Shown piece by piece: positions 1-8,567 of a stretch of 33,610 nucleotides of DNA (position 1 is the first letter of the stretch; each line of letters begins with the position of its first letter). The notes beneath the pieces are model-generated. The model was given only the letters and a program-made list of their open reading frames with translations. It made no database searches and was not told the DNA's origin. The DNA is taken from contig JACQUA010000040.1 in NCBI GenBank assembly GCA_016210565.1, positions 1 to 33,610 on the forward strand, given 5' to 3'. Origin of the DNA: Chloroflexota bacterium. GTDB lineage: Bacteria > Chloroflexota > Dehalococcoidia > JACQUA01. The position numbers were made by a program, and so were the translations under genes.

Positions 1-252
1 CCACCCCCAAGGATTCTTCGCCTACGCTCAGCTGTCACCCTGAGCCTGTCGAAGGGTCTTTTGCATGGCGCTCCACCCCCAAGGATTCTTCGCCTACGCT
101 CAGCTGTCACCCTGAGCCTGTCGAAGGGTCTTTTGCATGGCGCTCCACCCCCAAGGATTCTTCGCCTACGCTCATCTGTCACCCTGAGCCTGTCGAAGGG
201 TCTTTTGCATGGCGCCCCACCCCGAAGGATTCTTCGCCTACGCTCAGAATGA
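1..252. repeat. 72-bp tandem repeat, about 3.5 copies
   Basis: Copies begin at 1, 73, 145 and 217. The first three are almost identical and the fourth is partial and more diverged. Each unit contains a GGATTCTTCGCCTACGCTCA block and a CCTGAGCCTGTCGAAGGGTC block. There are no unique spacers, so this is not a CRISPR array. The array lies just beyond the 3' end of the leftward prpF-like gene and runs off the window edge. Related blocks recur near 20.1 kb. Confidence 0.93.
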
Positions 253-260
253 CAATGGCG

Positions 261-1379
261 TCACAGATACACGCGGCCGTCCAGGATTCTCCTGGCCGTC
301 CTATATACCACCGCCCTCTCCAATCTGGTCCGGCCCGGCCCGCTGCCGGCTGTAACTTCAACCGGTATTACTCCGGACGGGTGACCGATGATTATCGTGT
401 CCTGCATCTTGCCCTTTGGTGAAAGAAGTTCGCTCACTATCGTCCCTCCGGTCCTGGCAGCCACCCCTGTACATATGGCCCCGGTGACGGCGTAAGTCTT
501 ATGCGTCATGCCGCCGCCGTACATCCGGGCCACGATGTCTGCCCCGCCAGCGCCAGCCGCGGGCCCCGGCGCCGGCCCCCGGACTATCGCCAGTATCGGC
601 AGCAGCGGGCTTACCCCCCTCTTCCACGAGTCGAGTTCCCGGGTCAGACCGGTCATTCCGGCTACCGCCATTCTTATTCTTTCAATAGTATCGATGAGCT
701 TCTTGTTGCCATCAATCTCCGCCGGTGACTCCGTGCCGTCCAGTCCCAGGTCGGTTGCCCTTACAAAGGCTGCAACGTTACCGGCATCTACCACCGTCAC
801 TTCGAAATCACCCGCATTCCGGAGCTTGACCACGTCCCTGGTATTTCCCGTCGGCAGGGTACGTCCGGTTATGAGACCGGCCGTGTCGGCAAGATCCAGG
901 GATATTCTCGATCCCGTTCCCGGAACGCCGTCGATACGGTAATCTCCCTCCGGGACGAACTTGCCGTCCGCCACCTGCATTTCGGAAATCAGGTATCTGC
1001 CAACATTGGGGCAAAAAATCTTGATCCTGGCGACAGCCCCCCTGGCTCTGACCAGTCCCTCATCGATAGCGAAAGGGCCAACCGCGGCTGACAGATTTCC
1101 GCAAACGGTGCTGAAGTCGATCTCCGGCTCGGCAATGCCCACCTGCCCGAAGACGTAATCGACATCGGCATCCTTGCGGCTGGGAGGGCCGACAATGGCC
1201 ACTTTGCTCGTCAAGATATCCGCCCCGCCCAGGCCGTCGACCTGTCTCCTGTCCGGGCTGCCGAAAACCCTCAGTATCAGCTTCTGTCTTTCCCCAGGGT
1301 CTTGAGGCACCTCGTTTTCGTGAAAGAAAACGCCTTTGCTGGTGCCACCCCGCATGATCACGCACCGCAGGGTTTTCAT
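261..1379 (-). CDS. PrpF-family isomerase (methylaconitate / oxalomesaconate isomerase-like)
   Basis: This 372-residue protein belongs to the PrpF family, which has a diaminopimelate-epimerase-like fold. Known members isomerise unsaturated tricarboxylates such as 2-methylaconitate or 4-oxalomesaconate by proton transfer. Visible signatures are the N-terminal RGGTSKG (residues 10-16), the TSK lysine at 59, and the CGN motif with Cys93, matching the Lys/Cys pair used for catalysis. Length is normal. The ATG at 1379 is chosen over an upstream in-frame codon at 1403 because AGGAGG lies directly before it. It is the last gene of the leftward run and follows an MFS carrier. No PrpC or PrpB is nearby, so a methylcitrate cycle is not supported. 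It more likely serves the same unknown acid as the two PrpD-family proteins. Family is sure; substrate is unknown. Confidence 0.88.
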   Translation of the reverse strand: MKTLRCVIMRGGTSKGVFFHENEVPQDPGERQKLILRVFGSPDRRQVDGLGGADILTSKVAIVGPPSRKDADVDYVFGQVGIAEPEIDFSTVCGNLSAAVGPFAIDEGLVRARGAVARIKIFCPNVGRYLISEMQVADGKFVPEGDYRIDGVPGTGSRISLDLADTAGLITGRTLPTGNTRDVVKLRNAGDFEVTVVDAGNVAAFVRATDLGLDGTESPAEIDGNKKLIDTIERIRMAVAGMTGLTRELDSWKRGVSPLLPILAIVRGPAPGPAAGAGGADIVARMYGGGMTHKTYAVTGAICTGVAARTGGTIVSELLSPKGKMQDTIIIGHPSGVIPVEVTAGSGPGRTRLERAVVYRTARRILDGRVYL

Positions 1380-1721
1380 GCTGCCTCCTTCTGACAATGG
1401 CACCCCGACGTATCGGGGTGAATGCAGGATCCTGGCCGGGCCGTGTAATTTGCTGGACCGGTTCTTCCCATGCAGGACTCCCCGGGTGATTCTACCATCA
1501 GGCCCAATTCTTCACCACCATTCGTCGTGACTGGCAATCCGGTTATCTTTGCTCTGCATTCGTGATTAACCTGGTCAACGGTATGTTTTCATAAATGGAA
1601 CCACAAGATTTCACTCAGATGAACACCAGGCTTAAATAGAAAGATTGGGCAAGCAAATCTCGCGAACGTCTTGTGTTCATCTCGTGGTTTATGGTTCAAC
1701 TTATCTGAGGACAGGTCCCTA
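1380..1721. other. Intergenic region with imperfect inverted repeat
   Basis: No gene is visible here. Positions 1597-1630 and 1670-1699 form an imperfect inverted repeat with TGTTCATCT and TGGTTC blocks in both arms, a dispersed-repeat type. The remainder holds a short CGTATCGGGGTG block near 1408 and nothing else I recognise. Confidence 0.5.
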
Positions 1722-3047
1722 TCACGTTTTCGCTTTGCCCGGCGGGCGCTCTATGGCGTTCGGGGGCGTCGTCGCGGCCAGGACCACGGAAACGATCGCC
1801 AGCCCGGCGAAGGCCAGCCAGATGCCCCGGTAGTCGCTCCATCGGTCGAAGGCCCAGCCGGCCAGCGGCGGACCCGCCAGGTTTCCGAGCATGACGATAC
1901 CCATGGTGAAACCGAGTATGGTCCCGAAGCTCTTTCTGCCGAAATACTCCCTGAGCAACGCCGCTCTAATGGTTACGCCGCCCCCCCAGCCCGTGCTGAA
2001 AAACAGAAGAAAGGGCGCGACCAGCCACGCCGTACCGTCTGCCATATAGCCGAAAGAGGCCATGCCCAGGCCCGTGAAGATGAAACACGCGGCCATGAGA
2101 CGCCTCTTGTGGAGCCTGTCCCCAAGCCAGCCGAAAGTCAGGCGACCCAGGACGCTGGCAACGGGCGTGGCGCTGGCCACCAGGCTGGCCGCCGCCCGGC
2201 TGACACCCACGCTGCTGAGAAAAGGCATGACATGGACCACGACTGCGTTGATCACCAGCATCTGGAACATGAATGCCAGTGCTATGTGCCAGAAGGCCCT
2301 GGTCCGCAGAGCCTGGCCGGCGGAATAGTCCGTGTCCGGGCTGTCCCCCGGGCCCGAGTTCCCGGCAGCCCCCCCTGCCTGGTTGAGATCACCATCCGGT
2401 AGCAGGCCGTGCTGTTCCGGCCGGTGCCGGATGACCAGCGACAGCGGGAGACAGATGACCCACGTGGCAACACCCAGGACGACCATTGCCGTCCGCCATC
2501 CGGATCTATCGATCAGGGCCGCCACCGCGGGAACGATGGTCCCTCCCAGCGCAAAGCCGCTGGCGGCGATGCCGCTGGTCAGCGCGATTCTTTTCCGGAA
2601 CCAGTTGGCCGCCGCGGTTAGAAACACCGAGGTGCTGCACACGCTCATCCCGAGGGAGATGAGGAAGGAAGCGCCGTAGAAACCGGCCAGCGAGGTGATC
2701 TGGCTCAGCAGCATCAGACCCAGGCCGACTATGGTTAGTCCCAGGAACAACCACCGCCTGGCGCCCCAGCGGTCAACGAGGAAACCGACCAGGGGCGCCA
2801 GCAGGCCCGTCTCCATGCCCAGCAGAGAAGCGGCCAGGGAGACCTGGGCGTAGGGCCAGCCAAACTCCCGGACGATGGGTTCGAAGACCGCGGTGAAACC
2901 GAAGATTATGGCCCCGGCGGTGTAAAGGGCGATGAAGAGGCCGGCAGCGATAACCCACCACCCGTAGAACACGCGGGGAGGCGCGGGCGGGTACCACCCC
3001 GACCGGTCGGGGTGGGCGCTGGACGTTCTGCGCAGTCGGAAGCCCAT
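1722..3047 (-). CDS. MFS transporter, monocarboxylate / oxalate-formate antiporter-like
   Basis: This 441-residue integral membrane protein should have twelve transmembrane helices. The FYGWWV block at the first helix is typical of MFS carriers near monocarboxylate transporters and oxalate:formate antiporters. The loop between helices 2 and 3 carries GFLVDRWGARR, the MFS motif-A position, and the second half repeats it as GWLGDRLHKRR. A hydrophilic loop around residues 205-245 separates the halves, and a short proline-rich tail precedes the stop. It probably moves an organic acid. It lies between the TRAP permease and the PrpF-like gene, both on the same strand, so it may be a second uptake or export route for the same compound. 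The ATG at 3047 has only a weak ribosome site, so the start is less certain than the identity. Confidence 0.85.
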   Translation of the reverse strand: MGFRLRRTSSAHPDRSGWYPPAPPRVFYGWWVIAAGLFIALYTAGAIIFGFTAVFEPIVREFGWPYAQVSLAASLLGMETGLLAPLVGFLVDRWGARRWLFLGLTIVGLGLMLLSQITSLAGFYGASFLISLGMSVCSTSVFLTAAANWFRKRIALTSGIAASGFALGGTIVPAVAALIDRSGWRTAMVVLGVATWVICLPLSLVIRHRPEQHGLLPDGDLNQAGGAAGNSGPGDSPDTDYSAGQALRTRAFWHIALAFMFQMLVINAVVVHVMPFLSSVGVSRAAASLVASATPVASVLGRLTFGWLGDRLHKRRLMAACFIFTGLGMASFGYMADGTAWLVAPFLLFFSTGWGGGVTIRAALLREYFGRKSFGTILGFTMGIVMLGNLAGPPLAGWAFDRWSDYRGIWLAFAGLAIVSVVLAATTPPNAIERPPGKAKT

Positions 3048-3091
3048 TTCAGCACTCTACTGTAGGGTGGATGCCGCGCCCGAGACCGGTA

Positions 3092-3223
3092 GAACGGGCA
3101 TCTTGCCCGTTCGCTCACGAAGGTACGAGCGTCGGGACGATGGGAGATCTGAAGGCTTTTCACCCTCTCCTAACCTCTCCCGTCGAGGGAGAGGGATTTT
3201 TGAGACAGGCGGGGACGCCTGTG
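3092..3223. repeat. Cluster of three intergenic hairpins between dctM and the MFS gene
   Basis: Three short palindromes are packed here. GAACGGGCA/TGCCCGTTC (3092-3112) has a 3-nt loop. CCTCTCCC/GGGAGAGG (3174-3194) is followed on the + strand by a short T run. CACAGGC-type repeat (3204-3223) belongs to the family found throughout the window. For the leftward operon they lie between dctM and the MFS gene and could stabilise or end the upstream transcript. Confidence 0.6.
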
Positions 3224-3250
3224 CCACCTGCAAATTTTGCGAACTACCGG

Positions 3251-4558
3251 CTAACGGCCTGGCAGCCACGTGGCTATGGGGGGCGCAAGGATGATTATCG
3301 CCATAACAATGCAGTTGATTATGACGTAGGGAGTGACGGCCCGGTAGACGTCCCCCATCTTGACGTCAGGCGGAGCTATGCCCTTCACCACGAATAACAA
3401 CAAGCCAAAGGGCGGTGTCAACAGCCCCGTCTCGATATTGATAAGAACTATTAGTCCGAACCATATCGGGTCAATGCCGAGGGTGCTGACTACGGGCAGA
3501 AACAAAGGGAAAGTCACCATCATGATGGATACCTGTTCCATAAAGCAACCCATGATGAAGATGAGCAACTGCATGGCAAGCAGGATAATGATAGGAGACA
3601 GTTCGAGCCCCGCCACGAATTGAACGATAACTTTGGTAGCGCCGGAATAACTCAGAATGTGGCTGAAAGCGGTTGCGCCCATGAGAATCATGAAGATCAT
3701 CACGGCAATGCGAACGGTGGCGTTAACAGAGCCCTTCAGCGCCCGCCAGTTCAGCTTTCCGTAGGCGGCAATAAGAATAAGCGCGGACAGAGCCCCCATG
3801 GCTGAAGCCTCCGTGGGGCTGGCCACGCCGAAGAAAAGCGCCCCGGTGACGACGAGAATAACGAATCCCAGCGGCAGTACATAGCGTATGGTTTCTACGA
3901 TCTTCCTGGACAGAGGGGTTGGGGCCACCGCGTAACTTGGGGCTAACTCCGGTTGGAGCTTGCATCTGCCAACAATATAGATGACATAGAGCGCAGCCAT
4001 CAGCAGGCCGGGAAGGATACCAGCGATCAGTAGCTTTCCCACCGATATCTCGGCCAGGGTGGCCAGGATCACCGCCAGGCCGCTGGGAGGAATGATCGCG
4101 TCCAGGCCGCCGGCGCTCATGACAGTTCCCAGGCTCAGTCTTCTGTCGTAGCCCCGGCGTTCCATCTCCGGCAGTAGCGTCGAACCCAGCACCGCGGCGC
4201 TTCCAATGCTCGAACCACTCAGGGCGCCAAGCAGAGTCCCACCCCCCACCGCCAGCACACCCAACCTGCCAGGCACACGCCCCAGCCACTTGTCCAGTAT
4301 ATCAAGTATCTTTACAAAGAATCCCGAAACGAAGATCACTTCTCCCATCAGGGTGAACATGACCACCGTAAGCAGGACGAAATTGGTTATGGAAGAAAAA
4401 GCGTCCAGGGCAAGCTGGTTCAGGCCGGGTAGTCCGCCCCAGAACAGGATTACGCCCACCACGTTGACCACCATGAAACAGAAAGCCAGGGGCAATCCCG
4501 TGGCAAAGAGGAGCATCAACCCCCCCATAATTATCGCCAGCGCTAACCACCATTCCAT
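3251..4558 (-). CDS. dctM: TRAP transporter large permease subunit (DctM family)
   Basis: This 435-residue very hydrophobic protein is the large membrane subunit of a tripartite ATP-independent periplasmic transporter, which imports organic acids with sodium or proton symport. Family features include the start followed at once by a membrane helix, GTLLGALSGSSIGSAAVLGS (about residues 106-125), the IIPPSGLAVI segment, ASPTEASAMGA, and GLLTPPFGLLLFVVKGIAPPD near the C-terminus. Length is normal. It begins 16 nt after dctQ, with a purine-rich ribosome site (GAGGGGAG), and so completes the dctP-dctQ-dctM operon. The substrate cannot be read from the permease. Neighbouring PrpF, PrpD and CoA-transferase genes suggest a carboxylic acid. 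Confidence 0.96.
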   Translation of the reverse strand: MEWWLALAIIMGGLMLLFATGLPLAFCFMVVNVVGVILFWGGLPGLNQLALDAFSSITNFVLLTVVMFTLMGEVIFVSGFFVKILDILDKWLGRVPGRLGVLAVGGGTLLGALSGSSIGSAAVLGSTLLPEMERRGYDRRLSLGTVMSAGGLDAIIPPSGLAVILATLAEISVGKLLIAGILPGLLMAALYVIYIVGRCKLQPELAPSYAVAPTPLSRKIVETIRYVLPLGFVILVVTGALFFGVASPTEASAMGALSALILIAAYGKLNWRALKGSVNATVRIAVMIFMILMGATAFSHILSYSGATKVIVQFVAGLELSPIIILLAMQLLIFIMGCFMEQVSIMMVTFPLFLPVVSTLGIDPIWFGLIVLINIETGLLTPPFGLLLFVVKGIAPPDVKMGDVYRAVTPYVIINCIVMAIIILAPPIATWLPGR

Positions 4559-4574
4559 GTTGCCGGTCTCCCCT

Positions 4575-5096
4575 CTATGCCTTCTGCTCTTTCCGGACCA
4601 TGGCTTTCCAGTCTCTTATGTGACCACGGGTCTGCCGGAGGAACTCGATCGCCAGCAAAAAGGAGGCCAGCGGGATGAGGGCCAGCAGAGGGCCTTTGGG
4701 ATAGGGTATCGTCTGGGCCATACGAATACCCCTCCGAAAGTTGTCCCAGGCGGTTTCCCCGGCATACCAGGCGAAAACCAGGCAGACCAGCATGCCGGCT
4801 GTTGACGTGATGATATTGAGCAAGGTCCTGGCTCCCGGACTTATCCTTTCAACCACGATGTCAACTCTGACATGCCCCCGGTGCTTGAGCAGCCAGGGGG
4901 CGCCCAAAAGCGCCAGAAAATACAACATATACTCGGCGATTTCCATCGCCCAGGCCTGCGCGCGACCGAAAACGTACCGCGCAAAGACCTCGTAGCAAAT
5001 AAGGAGCATCATGGCCATCACCAGGAACCAAGCGACGCCGGCCATGAAGTCTATGACGCGGTCATAGACCGACACAGCTTTATCTAAGAGTTTCAT
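4575..5096 (-). CDS. dctQ: TRAP transporter small permease subunit (DctQ family)
   Basis: This 173-residue protein with four membrane helices is the small subunit of the TRAP transporter, which bridges the binding protein and the large permease. Typical features are the first helix ending ICYEVFARYVFGRAQAW, the second with EYMLYFLALLGAPWLLKHRGHVRVDI, and a charged tail. The frame stays open upstream to 5288, but that part is polar, covers an intergenic hairpin and a dispersed repeat, and would precede the usual family start by 64 residues. I therefore choose the ATG at 5096, although its ribosome site is weak. It sits between dctP and dctM on the same strand. Confidence 0.92.
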   Translation of the reverse strand: MKLLDKAVSVYDRVIDFMAGVAWFLVMAMMLLICYEVFARYVFGRAQAWAMEIAEYMLYFLALLGAPWLLKHRGHVRVDIVVERISPGARTLLNIITSTAGMLVCLVFAWYAGETAWDNFRRGIRMAQTIPYPKGPLLALIPLASFLLAIEFLRQTRGHIRDWKAMVRKEQKA

Positions 5097-5188
5097 TCTC
5101 GCACTTTCGGGCCATCTTAACTTGTCGGCACCGCACGCCATACCCCGCGGCTGCCACGGGTTCTTAGCGCGTGCATAATTCCATCCCT

Positions 5189-5213
5189 CACAGGCACGGT
5201 GGCCTGTGGTACC
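5189..5213. repeat. REP-like palindrome (CACAGGC...GCCTGTG family)
   Basis: This is an inverted copy of the element GGTACCACAGGCCACCGTG followed by CCTGTG, also seen near 13.0, 18.98, 21.5 and 24.4 kb. It lies between dctQ and dctP. Confidence 0.8.
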
Positions 5214-5246
5214 GGGGGTCATTTGCAGACCAACCGGCCATCGAAT

Positions 5247-5284
5247 GGGCTGCGCAAGCGTTTCATGAGGCGGTTGCGCAGCCC
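5247..5284 (-). terminator. Strong intergenic hairpin after dctP
   Basis: GGGCTGCGCAA (5247-5257) and TTGCGCAGCCC (5274-5284) pair perfectly over 11 bp with a 16-nt loop, starting 22 nt past the dctP stop. No T run follows on the minus strand, so this is more likely an mRNA-stabilising stem or attenuator. It could keep dctP, the binding protein needed in excess, above dctQM. Confidence 0.5.
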
Positions 5285-5305
5285 GCACGCCGTAGGCCGG
5301 AGCGC

Positions 5306-6301
5306 CTATTTCTTAGATAGCAGCGGCTTGAGCTTGGCGCTGTAGTCCGGGTCTTCCTTCAACTGCTGCGCCCAGCTAGCCTCGTAGTACATCTGGATGA
5401 ACTTCTTTTCCTCGTCCGGCGACAGCTTGAGGTCAGTCACACCGGCCGGCTTGATTTTCTCGTCATACTCCTTCTTTATGAGGCTCGCCAGACTGGAAGC
5501 GCCGTAGCGCTCCGTGTCGGCCGCGGCCTCACTCATCACGTTTTGCACGTCTTTGGGCAGTTTGTTCCAGACGTCCAGGTTCACGTCCATGCCCGTGTCC
5601 GTCTGCCCGAAGGTCATGGCAAGACGGTACCTGGTAACTTCGTGCAGGCCGAGACCGGTGGCGCCGAACTCACCCCAGATAAAGCCGTCAACAACCTTCT
5701 TTTCCACGGCCCCGTAAATCTCGGCCGGGGGCAGGGCCATGCCGGACGCGCCCAGGGCCTGGATAAAGGGCATATAGATCGGCGCGACGCGGAAGACCTT
5801 CCCTTTGAAGTCTGAAAGCTTCTCGAACTTGAAATTGGTCCAGAGGCGGAATGGCGCCGAGGAAGGTCTGCCCAGGTATTTGGTATTGAGCTGTTTGGCG
5901 AAGATTTCGCCCCACAGGGCGAAAGCCCCGCTGTCTCGCTCCTCCCACGGCGTAAGCTGGGAAAGCCCCTGAGAGGTAGCCGCCGGCACCAGCGGCTTTC
6001 TGTAGCTGAAGGGGTAATGAGGCCACATCTCTATGATGCCTTTTCTTATGGCGTCAGGCTGATCGTTGGTCGGGATCACCTCCGGTCCACCCATCCAGTT
6101 GACTTTGACCCGCCCCTGGGTCCCTTTTTCGATCTTGTCGATGAAGTAGGGCACCACGAAGAGGTCCGGATTATTGGTGGGGAAGGCGGTAACCGCCTTG
6201 AGTGTTATGGTCTCTGTGGCAGCCGGCTGCCCTGTGCAGGCAGCCAGAAGCAATGCCATCAACCCTGCCACTGTGAAAAGGACCAGCATTCTGCTTTTCA
6301 T
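5306..6301 (-). CDS. dctP: TRAP transporter substrate-binding lipoprotein (DctP family)
   Basis: This 331-residue periplasmic or surface-anchored binding protein delivers a carboxylate to DctQM. The N-terminus is a lipoprotein signal ending in the lipobox LLAAC, with Cys22 as the lipidation site. Mature-domain features of the family include the region around residues 145-175 with the substrate-carboxylate arginine (FRLWTNFKFEKLSDFKGKVFR), and ALPPAEIYGAVEKKVVDGF. The start at 6301 follows GGAGGT at good spacing. It is the first gene of the dctPQM operon and is followed by a strong hairpin. The ligand is unknown. The neighbours argue for an organic acid used by the PrpF/PrpD and CoA-transferase genes. 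Confidence 0.94.
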   Translation of the reverse strand: MKSRMLVLFTVAGLMALLLAACTGQPAATETITLKAVTAFPTNNPDLFVVPYFIDKIEKGTQGRVKVNWMGGPEVIPTNDQPDAIRKGIIEMWPHYPFSYRKPLVPAATSQGLSQLTPWEERDSGAFALWGEIFAKQLNTKYLGRPSSAPFRLWTNFKFEKLSDFKGKVFRVAPIYMPFIQALGASGMALPPAEIYGAVEKKVVDGFIWGEFGATGLGLHEVTRYRLAMTFGQTDTGMDVNLDVWNKLPKDVQNVMSEAAADTERYGASSLASLIKKEYDEKIKPAGVTDLKLSPDEEKKFIQMYYEASWAQQLKEDPDYSAKLKPLLSKK

Positions 6302-6419
6302 TGATTACCTCCGTTCGAATTCAAATCTACCAGAGAGTAATACGGGCGTTGCCTCTTTCTTTCTCTTCTTATCTCTGACCCTCCTTCTATCTAGATTGCT
6401 CCGAAAGTGCCCGCTGACC

Positions 6420-6526
6420 GTCATTGCGAGGAGCCCCGATGTCATCGGGGCGACGAAGCAATCTCCCGGATGTCCAGACAACGATGGGATTGCTTCGTCC
6501 CCATGAAGATCGGGACTCGCAATGAC
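6420..6526. repeat. GTCATTGCGAG...CTCGCAATGAC inverted repeat
   Basis: The outer arms GTCATTGCGAG (6420-6430) and CTCGCAATGAC (6516-6526) pair perfectly. Nested inside are a CCCCGAT/ATCGGGG palindrome and complementary GACGAAGCAAT and ATTGCTTCGTC blocks. Shorter relatives occur at 8511, 24567 and 26770. It fills most of the gap between dctP and the oxidoreductase gene. Confidence 0.85.
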
Positions 6527-6587
6527 GGACCGTTTTCATCCTTGATGGCACCCCTTCGCGAGGGGGGCATTGGGGGTTTCCTCAGGC

Positions 6588-8486
6588 TCATGACCCCCTG
6601 TCCTGTGATTGTATTGCGGCCAGGTATGGAACGATGTCGGCCAGGCCCAGGTCGCTCAAGGTCTTCTCAAGAGGCCTGCCTTTCTTGTCCCAACCCATCA
6701 GGTGGTAGTAGTTGGCCAGCATGGCGTCCCAGTGGGGCATGATGGCGCGGCCCGCGGCGGCTCCATCCAGCGGGGTGGACCCGTAGCGCATCGACGGGCG
6801 GTCAAGCTCGGGACCGATCCCGTGGCGCAAATTGAAGACCCTCGCCATGTTTGCCGCCCGCCTGCCCACGACCATGGCTTCATTGACGTCCATGTCCCAG
6901 CCGGCGGCGGAGTTAACCGCCTTGCACAGCAGGTCGAGCGCCGTCGCCGTCCGGAAACGGCACGTAACCATGGAATCCTCGAACAGCATAGCGCCCTTGA
7001 TCCTGGCTTCAACGGCGGATACCTGCTGAGGGTCGAAATCATCGAACACCGGAGGCATTCCCAGCAGGGCGTACGGCGCGAAGCTATGGACTTCCAGGGT
7101 GCCCATACTGGAGACGCAGGTGTCAAACAACTCCAGCCACTTGACTCGATGATCATGACCCCGCGGCGAATTCCCCTTTTCAGTGTGGACGGCAAGGGCC
7201 GTTGCCTCGCCGCCGACACGCCGGGCGGCCCGCATTACGCCCTCCGCCAGGACATCTCCGAAACCCTGTCGCCTGGCAATCCGGTCCATCATGGCCATGA
7301 TCGCTTCGCCATTGCCCCAGGTCATTTCCAAGCCGTCGGTGTCCTGGCTGGTGAGGATGCCCTTTTCAGTGCACTCCATCAGCCAGGCGATGACCCACCC
7401 CATCTCGTTGGCATCCATGCCGAGCCGGTCCACCTCGTTGGTCAGCACCATGGTCGTGGTTACGGCGTCTATGCCCACCAGGGAACTGAAGGCGGCCAAC
7501 GCCTCGTACTCCGGTTCTTCCACGACGCGGCCGGCGTATTTACCCTCCGGAATCTGCATCGTATGGCAATGCCTGGCCGGACACGCCCAGCAGGGGGACG
7601 GCCGGGCCCGGAACTGCCGCCGGATATATTCCGGGGAGTAGGTACTGAGTTTGTCCGGCGGGATGGCAAAAATGCTCGTGGTGTAGTTCTTGACGGGAAT
7701 GATGCCCACTTTCGTCATGGTGATCATTCCGCCGAGGGTGCCGACGCTGGCCATCTCGGCATAGACCTTGTTGGCCATGGTGTTGGCCTCTATTTCCTTT
7801 GCCGTTTGCGACAGGGATTCCCGGTCCTGCAGCGGGACAGTTCTCTTGCCACGGTCTACAATGATAGCCTTGAGCTTCTTGGACCCCATCACCGCGCCGA
7901 CTCCGTTGTGCGCGGCAATATGGCCCAGGTCGACAAAGATGGAGGCAAACCTGACGAGGTTTTCGCCGGCGGGCCCGATGCTCAGGATACTGGCCTGTCT
8001 CTCTTTCTTCCCCAGATCCCGCCTCAGAAGGTCGTTTACCTCAAAATTATTTTTCCCCACCAGATGAGCCGCGTTCTTCATCTCAACGGTCCCATCCTGG
8101 ATATGGAGATACACCCAATCAGGCGAGGCCCCCTGCACCACGATTCCGTCGAAGCCGCAGAACCGCAGAAAGGCCCCGAAGAAACCATTGGCCTGCGTGC
8201 TGGCAATCCCGCCCGTCAGGGCGCCCTTGGTCACGACGGCGACAGCGCCCGATCCCCCAACCTTCGTTCCCCCCAGAGGCCCTGAACCCAGAAAGAGATG
8301 GTTCCCGGGATCGGACCACTCTACTCCCGGAGGCACCTCGTCCAGCAAGAGCCTGACGCCCAGGGTGGCGCCGCCCACGTACTTCCGCAGGGTCCGTTCA
8401 TCCACCCGCTCGGCCGAGACCTTACCCGCGGTCAAGTCTACGCGGAGAAGGCGACCCGGACTTGCCTGCGATTGAGATGTGGACAT
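6588..8486 (-). CDS. Aldehyde:ferredoxin oxidoreductase family protein (tungsten pterin enzyme)
   Basis: This 632-residue protein is a complete member of the aldehyde ferredoxin oxidoreductase family, which carries a tungsten or molybdenum bis-pterin cofactor and one [4Fe-4S] cluster. These enzymes oxidise aldehydes to acids and reduce ferredoxin in the cytoplasm. The N-terminal domain shows GRLLRVDLTAGKV, YVGGATLGVRLL and GSGPLGGTKVGGSG. The cluster cysteines are C299, C302 and C307, plus C509 in the C-terminal DSMVTCRF segment. The first three form CX2CX4C, one residue longer than the CX2CX3C of the Pyrococcus enzyme. FGDVLAEG and KGNSPRGHDHR are typical cofactor-domain motifs. A GAGAGGG ribosome site precedes the ATG. 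It lies between mmgE/prpD and dctP. It could make low-potential ferredoxin for the [4Fe-4S] pair at 16.6-18.9 kb, which is inference. Confidence 0.93.
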   Translation of the reverse strand: MSTSQSQASPGRLLRVDLTAGKVSAERVDERTLRKYVGGATLGVRLLLDEVPPGVEWSDPGNHLFLGSGPLGGTKVGGSGAVAVVTKGALTGGIASTQANGFFGAFLRFCGFDGIVVQGASPDWVYLHIQDGTVEMKNAAHLVGKNNFEVNDLLRRDLGKKERQASILSIGPAGENLVRFASIFVDLGHIAAHNGVGAVMGSKKLKAIIVDRGKRTVPLQDRESLSQTAKEIEANTMANKVYAEMASVGTLGGMITMTKVGIIPVKNYTTSIFAIPPDKLSTYSPEYIRRQFRARPSPCWACPARHCHTMQIPEGKYAGRVVEEPEYEALAAFSSLVGIDAVTTTMVLTNEVDRLGMDANEMGWVIAWLMECTEKGILTSQDTDGLEMTWGNGEAIMAMMDRIARRQGFGDVLAEGVMRAARRVGGEATALAVHTEKGNSPRGHDHRVKWLELFDTCVSSMGTLEVHSFAPYALLGMPPVFDDFDPQQVSAVEARIKGAMLFEDSMVTCRFRTATALDLLCKAVNSAAGWDMDVNEAMVVGRRAANMARVFNLRHGIGPELDRPSMRYGSTPLDGAAAGRAIMPHWDAMLANYYHLMGWDKKGRPLEKTLSDLGLADIVPYLAAIQSQDRGS

Positions 8487-8510
8487 GTCAAACCCTCTCA
8501 GTTTCGGCTA

Positions 8511-8540
8511 CGTCATTGCGAGCGAAGCGAAGCAATGACA
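8511..8540. repeat. Short GTCATTGC...GCAATGAC palindrome
   Basis: GTCATTGC and GCAATGAC flank a GAGCGAAGCGAA core. This is the minimal form of the repeat at 6420-6526, placed just before the oxidoreductase gene. Confidence 0.8.
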
Positions 8541-8567
8541 GCCCCATAGTACCTGCTCTCAGCGCCC

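Noticed and set aside
1..252. Possible CRISPR array
   Set aside because: The copies are contiguous and the whole 72-bp unit repeats; there are no unique spacers.
3174..3200. Rho-independent terminator on the plus strand
   Set aside because: The hairpin is followed by a short T run, but no plus-strand gene lies upstream; it is more likely a dispersed palindrome.
5097..5288. 64-residue N-terminal extension of dctQ
   Set aside because: It covers a strong hairpin and a REP-like repeat, is polar, and precedes the normal family start.
6609..8285. 558-residue plus-strand reading frame opposite the aldehyde oxidoreductase gene
   Set aside because: It is antisense to a complete, well-recognised enzyme; its composition is that of a GC-rich shadow frame without domains.
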